The translations under genes and the position numbers were made by a program. Under the pieces are notes generated by a model, which was not told where the DNA came from, searched no databases, and saw only the letters and a list, made by a program, of their open reading frames with translations. A DNA stretch of 64,000 nt from PLanc-01 sp035342095 (GTDB lineage: Bacteria > Planctomycetota > Phycisphaerae > Sedimentisphaerales > Anaerobacaceae): NCBI GenBank assembly GCA_035342095.1, contig DAOQWL010000002.1:62001-126000 (forward strand), in the 5' to 3' direction. Shown here one piece after another: positions 58,771-64,000 of this stretch. How positions within the stretch are numbered: position 1 is the stretch's first letter; each line of letters opens with the position of its first letter.

Positions 58771-59001
58771 TATCGGCCGACAGCGAAAGGGGACCGGATG
58801 ATGGGAGCGCAGCAGACAGATTGTCTGAAAAGCATACGGACGATGCGGCCGGTCGCTCCGGCGACAGTTGGAGAATCCGCCATGCCTTATGCGCGAAGGC
58901 GGGATGAACCGCGAGGCAGATCACCCCCGATGGTTATCGACGCGACCTCCAGTGGCGGCTCGGAACAAGAATACGCTGCAGCGAGAAAGGAACGGACTAC
59001 T

Positions 59002-59775
59002 ATGAGCTTACGTTCGAAGTATGCCAAACAGGTGCGTAATACGTTTGGAGGCGGCTATCACGCCGCATGGTATCCAGATACACCACATGCGATCGGGGCT
59101 TACGGCAGAATGGACGATGACGTATTTGTCTCTTATGGCAATGTCTCAGAACTTGGCGTCAAGTATGACATCAATCGGGACACCATCCCTTCTGCCCTGG
59201 AAGTCAGCGCCAGCAACGGGGTTGCCATTGCAACGAAGTTCAAGGGGGAAACGAATGCGAAACTGCCGCACATTCCGGAGGCCTCAGCGGGTCTGGGGAT
59301 TGAGTTCAAGTCAGAGGGGTCCTTCATCATATCGGCAGGCGAGGTATACGAGGATCGCATTGCCAACCCGGGAGCGTTGGAGACGCAGTTGAGACGCCTT
59401 CGCGAACAAGGCCAGTGGGACTCCAGCTACAGGGTGGTTACCGGTGTTCTCCGGATGCCGGTGGCCAAGATCATAATCGCCCAGGCGAGCGACACCAAAC
59501 TGGAGATCAGTCTTGAGGGGACGCTCACGCCATCAATCAAGGAATTGGGCAAGGTTGAAGTGAGCGCGAGTTTTCACTGGGAGAGCACGGCCACGATGAA
59601 GTACAATCCGGCTCGTGATGCGGTCCCGATCATTCAACTCCACAGACTGGTACCTGGTTTCCTGTTCTGGAAACCACGATTGCGCGTATTTGGCATGGAG
59701 CGAATCGCCGAACCGGGAGCCGAAGAAGTGTGGCAACTGGTTCCGGACGATGAAGTTGTGAGGGAACCGGAATAG
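59002..59775 (+). CDS. Beta-rich protein of unknown function
   Basis: A 257-residue protein. GAAAGGA lies 9 bases before the ATG at 59002. The frame stays open upstream to an ATG at 58798 that also has an SD (AAAGGGG), which would add 68 low-complexity residues. No signal peptide is present in the short form. Strands alternate: DDVFVSYGNVSELGVKYDIN, ALEVSASNGVAIATKFKGET, SAGLGIEFKSEGSFIISAGE. A helical hairpin near 116-135 (ALETQLRRLREQGQWD) follows, then YRVVTGVLRMPVAKIIIAQA, LEISLEGTL and KVEVSASFHWESTATMKYN. No family is recognised. Codon and base use are less GC-rich than in the neighbours. Nothing around it suggests a partner. Confidence 0.65.
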   Translation: MSLRSKYAKQVRNTFGGGYHAAWYPDTPHAIGAYGRMDDDVFVSYGNVSELGVKYDINRDTIPSALEVSASNGVAIATKFKGETNAKLPHIPEASAGLGIEFKSEGSFIISAGEVYEDRIANPGALETQLRRLREQGQWDSSYRVVTGVLRMPVAKIIIAQASDTKLEISLEGTLTPSIKELGKVEVSASFHWESTATMKYNPARDAVPIIQLHRLVPGFLFWKPRLRVFGMERIAEPGAEEVWQLVPDDEVVREPE

Positions 59776-59874
59776 CGCCCAATTGGAATGCCGACCGGTA
59801 ACAACGGATGAGTCCGTTGGCGCCTCGGGAGTTGTCAAGGGTCTGCCACTCGTGGCCTGTGGAGCTGGGTCACT

Positions 59875-60777
59875 CTATTGGTACGCCAGGGCGACGGCGC
59901 CGAGGACGGCGAGGACGCCGCCGATGAGGGAGTGGAGGGTGGGGTGTTCGTGGTCCAGGAGCATCGTGAAGGGGATCACCACCAGCGGTGTCGTGGCTAC
60001 GATGGACAGGACGATCCCGGTCGGGGCGACCGCGAGGGCCCATTGGTAAAAGGCGACGCCGATGGCCGGGCCGCAGAGGGCATTGGCGATCACCCAGGGC
60101 CAGGCTCGTCGCCAGGGATGGGGACCAGGGGCGGTTTCCTGCGGCGGGGCAGGGGACTTGTGCAAGCGATGGACCAGCAGGACGACGGCCGTCAGGAGCA
60201 GGCCGCCGATGATTCGCTGGTAGGCTGCGGTGCCTCCGTCGATGTGCTGGCCTGCTGCTCGGGCGACGTCGAAGGCCTTCCGCGTGAGGACCGCCCCGCC
60301 GGCCTGTCCGAGGGACGCGATGATGCCGAACAAGATCCCGATGAACCATGCGCGGGTGGGGACCGGGATCCGCTTGTCCGGCGCGAGGGCGGCGAACACG
60401 CCCACTAAGATGGTCGAGCTCCAGAAGATCTGGGAACCGGTCAGCGTGGTGCCCAGCCAGAGCCATTCCATGATCGCCCCCAAGGGGACGGCCAGGCACA
60501 GGCACAGCAGCACCGCCAGTCTCGGGCCGATGTAGTAGTACGCGCCGTACAGGGCCAGGTCGCCCATCCCGAAGCCGACGACCCCGCTGAGGAACAGCCA
60601 GGGCAACCCCACGCCGGAAAGGCCCTGGCCGAACAGGTGCGCCCAGAGGGCCAGCACGATCGTGGCCAGCACCAGCCGGCTGAGATTCGCGACGCTCGCG
60701 CCGAGCAGACGAGTGCTCCGGCCGGCACTGACCGCTGACATCGCCCACAGAATCGAGGTGATAATGGCCTGGATCAT
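59875..60777 (-). CDS. EamA (DMT) family transporter
   Basis: A 300-residue inner-membrane protein with ten predicted helices in two halves, each an EamA repeat. The first half starts MIQAIITSILWAMSAVSAGR, with NLSRLVLATIVLALWAHLFG and VGFGMGDLALYGAYYYIGPR. The second half has FIGILFGIIASLGQAGGAVL, QRIIGGLLLTAVVLLVHRL and the end TLHSLIGGVLAVLGAVALAY. The family exports amino acids, sugars or other metabolites; the substrate is unknown. The ATG lies 3 bases after the Nudix gene stop, so the two form an operon. An ARxAxGQHIDGGT loop between halves is cytoplasmic. Confidence 0.88.
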   Translation of the reverse strand: MIQAIITSILWAMSAVSAGRSTRLLGASVANLSRLVLATIVLALWAHLFGQGLSGVGLPWLFLSGVVGFGMGDLALYGAYYYIGPRLAVLLCLCLAVPLGAIMEWLWLGTTLTGSQIFWSSTILVGVFAALAPDKRIPVPTRAWFIGILFGIIASLGQAGGAVLTRKAFDVARAAGQHIDGGTAAYQRIIGGLLLTAVVLLVHRLHKSPAPPQETAPGPHPWRRAWPWVIANALCGPAIGVAFYQWALAVAPTGIVLSIVATTPLVVIPFTMLLDHEHPTLHSLIGGVLAVLGAVALAYQ

Positions 60778-60780
60778 CCG

Positions 60781-61407
60781 TCAGTCGAAGTCCGTGGGCA
60801 ACGCGGGATTGCGGTAGTGCTCGAACATGCGGGCGAGCTGGAAGGGGAGCGTCCGCGAGATGGAGAGTTCCCGCGGGATCTCGTTCTCCGCGAAGAGTTC
60901 GACGCCGGTGGTTTCGTGACTCTCGGTGGGCGAGCCGCCCGTGATCTCGCAGAGGAAGAACAGCTTGTAGATGTGGAAGGGCATGAAGGGCTCGTGCGGG
61001 TGCCTGCTTCGGTCCCAGACCGCGGCGAGCTTCGTCACGCGGGCCTCGAAGCCCGATTCCTCGAAGACCTCGCGGACCACCGCCTCCGAGGGAGATTGGC
61101 AGGGGTCCGCCCAGCCTCCCGGCAGGGTCCATCTGCCGTCGTCGAGCTTCTCGCGGACCAGGAGGATCTTGCCCTCGCGGAAGGCGGCGCCGCGGACATC
61201 CACCTTGGGCGTTTCGTAGCCTTTCTCGCGTGGGAACAGTTCCAGGAACGTCTTGACGTCGAGGTCGAAGCCGACCGCCATCATCTCCGCCGCGATCTGT
61301 CGGATGTGCTCGTATCGCTCGATCTCGTAGGCATTGTCGGAATAGGTCAGACCGTTCTGAGCCAACGCGGCCAGTTGTTTCGCCCACTTGAGCCAGTTCG
61401 GTTCCAT
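60781..61407 (-). CDS. Nudix hydrolase with Nudix_N domain
   Basis: A 208-residue hydrolase of nucleoside-diphosphate compounds. The start at 61407, MEPNWLKWAKQLAALAQNGL, opens the N-terminal zinc-finger-less Nudix_N domain (YSDNAYEIERYEHIRQIAAE). The Nudix box is complete: GWADPCQSPSEAVVREVFEE at 98-117, followed by SGFEA. The preceding strand KVDVRGAAFREGKILLVREK and the following VWDRSRHPHEPFMPFHIYKL then FFLCEITGG are typical of ADP-ribose pyrophosphatase-like members with this domain. The longer frame to 61524 is not supported. It is the first gene of a two-gene minus-strand operon with the EamA transporter. Confidence 0.9.
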   Translation of the reverse strand: MEPNWLKWAKQLAALAQNGLTYSDNAYEIERYEHIRQIAAEMMAVGFDLDVKTFLELFPREKGYETPKVDVRGAAFREGKILLVREKLDDGRWTLPGGWADPCQSPSEAVVREVFEESGFEARVTKLAAVWDRSRHPHEPFMPFHIYKLFFLCEITGGSPTESHETTGVELFAENEIPRELSISRTLPFQLARMFEHYRNPALPTDFD

Positions 61408-61561
61408 TCTCACGAGTCCTTCGGAGTCCTTGTCTTCGTTGTCCGACGGCGTCTGCGCCGGTGTCGCGTCTGTTACCGGGGCCTTGGCCGCGGCCTTAAT
61501 AGGGTGACAGATTCCGATCTGCAATGCAACGGGGTTTGTCTCGGAAAATGGAGGATCTGCG

Positions 61562-61591
61562 TTGGACGGACGCTGCGCCCGTCGCTACGAT
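61562..61591 (+). promoter_or_regulatory. Promoter of the LGFENDK lipoprotein gene
   Basis: TTGGAC (61562-61567) and TACGAT (61586-61591) are 18 bases apart. The transcript would start about 45 bases before the ATG at 61644. Confidence 0.5.
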
Positions 61592-61643
61592 ACAGGGCTT
61601 GGAACGGAAATCAACGGTTCTTGGAAAAAGGCGGGTACGGATT

Positions 61644-62063
61644 ATGAGAAGACATCTGTTGATCGTGGGATTGCTGCTGATGACCGTGATGGGGACCGGG
61701 TGCATCGTGGTCCATGTGGAGAAGGACCGCTCCTGCAAACCGGCGTCGGTCGAACCCGTGGAGACGACGGTGCAGGAGATCGACGCCGTCGGGAGGCTCG
61801 GCTTCGAGAACGACCGCCATCATGCCTACAGGCGTATCGCGAGCCGACCGGGCCTGAGCGACGCCGTGCAGATTCACTTGATCGAAGCGGTGTTCTCGAA
61901 CCTGGGCTTCGAGAACGACAAGACGGACGTCTTGCTGACCCTGGTGGGCAATCCGTGCTTCAGTCCCGCCGCGGAGGCCGTGCTCCTGGAGCGGATAGAC
62001 CGGCTCGGATTCGAGAACGACAAGCAGAGAATCCTTAAGGCGATCGACAAGAGAAAGGCCTGA
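61644..62063 (+). CDS. Lipoprotein with three LGFENDK repeats
   Basis: A 139-residue lipoprotein. The signal MRRHLLIVGLLLMTVMGTGC gives a lipobox with Cys at 20. The rest is built from three helical repeats of about 34-35 residues, each carrying the signature LGFEND(K/R) at 52-58, 87-93 and 121-127. The pattern is RLGFENDRHHAYRRIASRPG, NLGFENDKTDVLLTLVGNP and RLGFENDKQRILKAIDKRK. The exact repeat of seven residues in three copies in such a short protein is unusual. The LGFEND codons differ between copies, so selection on protein, not recent DNA duplication, is likely. A DUF4476-like helical repeat fold is possible. It is divergent from the Nudix operon. Confidence 0.75.
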   Translation: MRRHLLIVGLLLMTVMGTGCIVVHVEKDRSCKPASVEPVETTVQEIDAVGRLGFENDRHHAYRRIASRPGLSDAVQIHLIEAVFSNLGFENDKTDVLLTLVGNPCFSPAAEAVLLERIDRLGFENDKQRILKAIDKRKA

Positions 62064-62661
62064 AGATCGATCTCGCCGATCTGCATGCTGTTGGGCCTGG
62101 AGGGCGTCCGAACCGTCGGGAACAGGACCTGATGGTGCTTGCAGGCGACGGTGCCCCGACCCTGTCACTCCTGCACTGCAACGGCGCGGCAACTTGTTTT
62201 CCTGACAAGCACTTCGGACAGGACACGCAGATTGCCCCCGAACCATAGGAATCGGAACGTCAACTACAATCCATGGCAGGCACGCCCGAAGCGGTCGTGC
62301 GAGGGGAGTTTTTCGCATTGCGGCCTCCGGCGTGAACGCGAGCGAAGCGCTCGGTTGCAGGTTTGGCGCAGCACGGCGGATGTTGCTGTCCCCCTTACCG
62401 CTGGTGGCTCCCACGCGTCAAACTCCCGCCGCACCGTGGCGGATTCCGGATCGGTCCGTCCCTTCCTCTGTATCAAGCACTTGGGTTGCGGCCGAAGGCT
62501 GCTCCAAGCCGGGAAGGAATCCACGAGTCATGGTATGCGGCGCATCCCCGGAACTGGATTCCCGCGTTCGCGGGAATGACAACCCGGGGTCTCTACGAAC
62601 CCCTATCGCACGCGCGCAACTGCGGACATGTCCCCCGCGGGCCGGGCGTCTGTTTTCCGTT
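62064..62661. other. Gene-poor spacer with a hairpin repeat
   Basis: No frame here has a ribosome site and protein-like sequence. The one clear feature is the hairpin ATTCCCGCGTTCGCGGGAAT at 62558-62577, the second copy of the repeat at 4958-4977. Confidence 0.55.
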
Positions 62662-62690
62662 TTGCCTTTTCGTTGGCTCCTCCCTACAAT
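62662..62690 (+). promoter_or_regulatory. Promoter of the GH51 gene
   Basis: TTGCCT (62662-62667) and TACAAT (62685-62690) are 17 bases apart, with both hexamers and TTT after the -35 box the same as in the antitoxin promoter at 3018-3046. Confidence 0.55.
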
Positions 62691-62743
62691 GCTGCCAGGA
62701 ATTGGTACTTCGTGGTGCCTGGTCGGACGATGGAGATTGCGGA

Positions 62744-64000
62744 ATGGTTTGTAAGAGCGTGGTTTCAACTATTCGTGTCGGTTTGGGGGTCATTCTCGTG
62801 CTCGCTGCTGCGGCGGCGCCGGCCGAGACGGTCGATCTGGTGGTTCTGGACCGGCCCCTTCATGGCGGACGCATCAGCCCGATGCTCTATGGCGGCTTCA
62901 TCGAGCTGCTCGACGACGTGGTCCCCGGCATGTGGGCCGAAATGCTGGGCAACCGCGATTTCGAGGGCGTCCTCCCTACCGCCAACTGGGCCTATCACCT
63001 GGGCGTCCTGAACCTGTGCGATCGCGATTGGGACCGGAATGGTACGTGGGATTGTAGCGCGGAGGCCCCCTGGAGCGGCGAGCGGTCGGCGAAACTGACG
63101 GCTGCGAAGGGTCGGCCGGGATTGTTGACTCAGAGCGGCCTGGCCGTGACAAAGGGAATGACCTACCTGTTCTCCGGCTACTTCCGCGGCGGGAGCGCCC
63201 GTTGGGAGGTGTCGATCCGCCTGAAAGCCCTGCTTCCCGATGGGCAGTGGATGTCACTCGGTTCCGCGTCGCTCGGACCGATCGGCGGGGAGTGGGCGAA
63301 GACCTGCGCCACGTTGGCATGCACGGGGACCACGGACCGGGCGGTTCTCGATATCGAAGCGGCCGGCGAGGGCAATCTGTGGATGGACAAGCTCTCGCTG
63401 ATGCCCGCGGACAACGTCGACGGGTGGCGCCGGGACGTCGTCGAGGCGACGAAGCGACTGCGCCCGCCCGTCCTTCGCTGGGGCGGTTCCACCATCGATC
63501 CCGGCGCCTACAAGTGGAAGGAGCAGGTCGGCGACCGGGACCGGCGTCCGACGTTCCTGACCCAGCCGTGGGGACGCCGGGACCCGGGCGACGTTGGTGT
63601 CGAGGAATTTGTTCGGTTCTGCCGAGCGGTGGGCAGCGAGCCGCTCGTCTGCGTCAGCTTTGCCGATGGGCCCGAGAGCGCCGGCGAACTGGTCGAGTAC
63701 TGCAACGGAGCAGCGGACACGCGATGGGGGAAGACGCGGGTCCGGAACGGCCATCCGGAACCCTATGACGTCAAGTACTGGCAGCTCGGCAATGAGGTCG
63801 GCAGCAATGAAGTGATCGGCCAGATCGCCGATTTCTGCCAGGCAATCCACAAGGCCGATCCGAAAGCGACGATCTTCACCTCCTTCCCGAGCGCCGGCCT
63901 GCTCGACCGGGTCGGCGATTCCATCAGCTACTTGTGCCCGCACTACTACACGTCGGATCTTGCGTGGGTCGAGTCCGACATTCGCGGCCTGCGGAACGTC
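62744..64000 (+). CDS. GH51-type alpha-L-arabinofuranosidase, N-terminal part
   Basis: The first 419 codons of a gene that runs off the right edge. The ATG at 62744 has GGAG upstream. A signal peptide covers about MVCKSVVSTIRVGLGVILVL to AAPAE near 28. The N-terminus, PLHGGRISPMLYGGFIELLD followed by MWAEMLGNRDFEG, is typical of arabinofuranosidase N-terminal domains. A carbohydrate-binding-like insert follows near 90-225 (GLAVTKGMTYLFSGYFRGGS, LDIEAAGEGNLWMDKLSLMP). The barrel then begins: VLRWGGSTIDPGAYKWKEQV near 246, FVRFCRAVGSEPLVCVSF, and YWQLGNEVG near 345, whose Glu is the expected acid/base residue. The nucleophile Glu lies outside the window. It should release arabinose from hemicellulose or pectin outside the cell. 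Confidence 0.85.
   Translation, partial: MVCKSVVSTIRVGLGVILVLAAAAAPAETVDLVVLDRPLHGGRISPMLYGGFIELLDDVVPGMWAEMLGNRDFEGVLPTANWAYHLGVLNLCDRDWDRNGTWDCSAEAPWSGERSAKLTAAKGRPGLLTQSGLAVTKGMTYLFSGYFRGGSARWEVSIRLKALLPDGQWMSLGSASLGPIGGEWAKTCATLACTGTTDRAVLDIEAAGEGNLWMDKLSLMPADNVDGWRRDVVEATKRLRPPVLRWGGSTIDPGAYKWKEQVGDRDRRPTFLTQPWGRRDPGDVGVEEFVRFCRAVGSEPLVCVSFADGPESAGELVEYCNGAADTRWGKTRVRNGHPEPYDVKYWQLGNEVGSNEVIGQIADFCQAIHKADPKATIFTSFPSAGLLDRVGDSISYLCPHYYTSDLAWVESDIRGLRNV

Noticed and set aside
59002..59775. Bacterial gasdermin-like pore former
   Set aside because: Size and beta-richness prompted the idea, but there is no palmitoylation-type N-terminal Cys, no cleavage-site tail that I can recognise, and no protease gene next to it.
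1..64000. CRISPR arrays, rRNA or tRNA genes, phage or insertion sequences with transposase
   Set aside because: No regular spacer-repeat array, no cloverleaf with a GGTTCGA-type arm in the gene-free spaces, and no transposase, integrase or phage gene was seen.

Overview
The window reads as a piece of chromosome from a GC-rich, diderm, saccharolytic and probably anaerobic bacterium, most likely a Planctomycetota member of the Phycisphaerae type. This placement is inferred from gene content, not from a marker phylogeny. The supporting signs are LptD and a LolCDE-like set (an outer membrane), many small beta-barrel and lipoprotein genes, secreted glycoside hydrolases (GH97, a GH51 relative, a DUF4091/GH123-like protein), a ferredoxin-dependent 2-oxoacid oxidoreductase operon, and a zinc-ribbon membrane protein of planctomycete style. 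Intergenic spaces are full of palindromic repeats of several families.

Layout. 1-2885 (minus): the N-terminus of a lamin-tail-domain exported protein, a CCA-adding-type nucleotidyltransferase, RsmD and a Dabb lipoprotein. 3018-4853 (plus): a small accessory patch with an antitoxin, a ParE-type toxin stub, an unknown protein and a DUF3800 protein. 5057-7048 (minus): GH97. 7914-10461 (plus): glycyl-tRNA synthetase, then a BrnT-like/CopG-like toxin-antitoxin pair and a YhcH protein. 11228-13353 (plus): one beta-barrel protein and two lipoproteins. 13588-17461 (minus): zinc-ribbon membrane protein, DUF4143 ATPase, PilT-like ATPase and a small conserved-looking protein. 17673-30970 (plus): a long envelope and housekeeping run with LptD, class II aldolase, S41 protease, LysRS, two LolC/E-like permeases, LolD, branched-chain aminotransferase and polyprenyl synthase.

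31018-34481 (minus): four exported beta-barrel proteins, three of them clear paralogues. 35024-38100 (plus): RarA, 5-formyl-THF cyclo-ligase and an LysM-L,D-transpeptidase. 38104-43030 (minus): ClpX and a four-subunit 2-oxoacid:ferredoxin oxidoreductase operon with an MNT-HEPN pair embedded in it. 43242-45632 (plus): an SDR and an isochorismatase-ThuA fusion. 45818-52547 (plus): an ECF sigma factor, an anti-sigma factor fused to a DUF4139 domain, and three exported DUF4139-type proteins. 52825-55122 (minus): the DUF4091 protein. 55488-59775 (plus): an atypical M24 protein, a GapN-type dehydrogenase and an unknown protein. 59875-61407 (minus): EamA transporter and Nudix hydrolase. 61644-64000 (plus): a lipoprotein with an LGFENDK repeat, and a GH51-type enzyme cut by the window edge.

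The best candidate for an undescribed system is 45818-52547. A sigma factor is translationally coupled to a membrane anti-sigma factor whose extracytoplasmic part is homologous to two secreted proteins encoded just downstream and more distantly to a third. This looks like a cell-surface signalling module in which free DUF4139 proteins could modulate the anti-sigma sensor. Other notable structures are a cloverleaf-like inverted repeat between the two Lol permease genes, a palindromic repeat that has become coding sequence inside the anti-sigma factor, the MNT-HEPN pair inside a central-metabolism operon, and a shared leader motif upstream of two beta-barrel genes.
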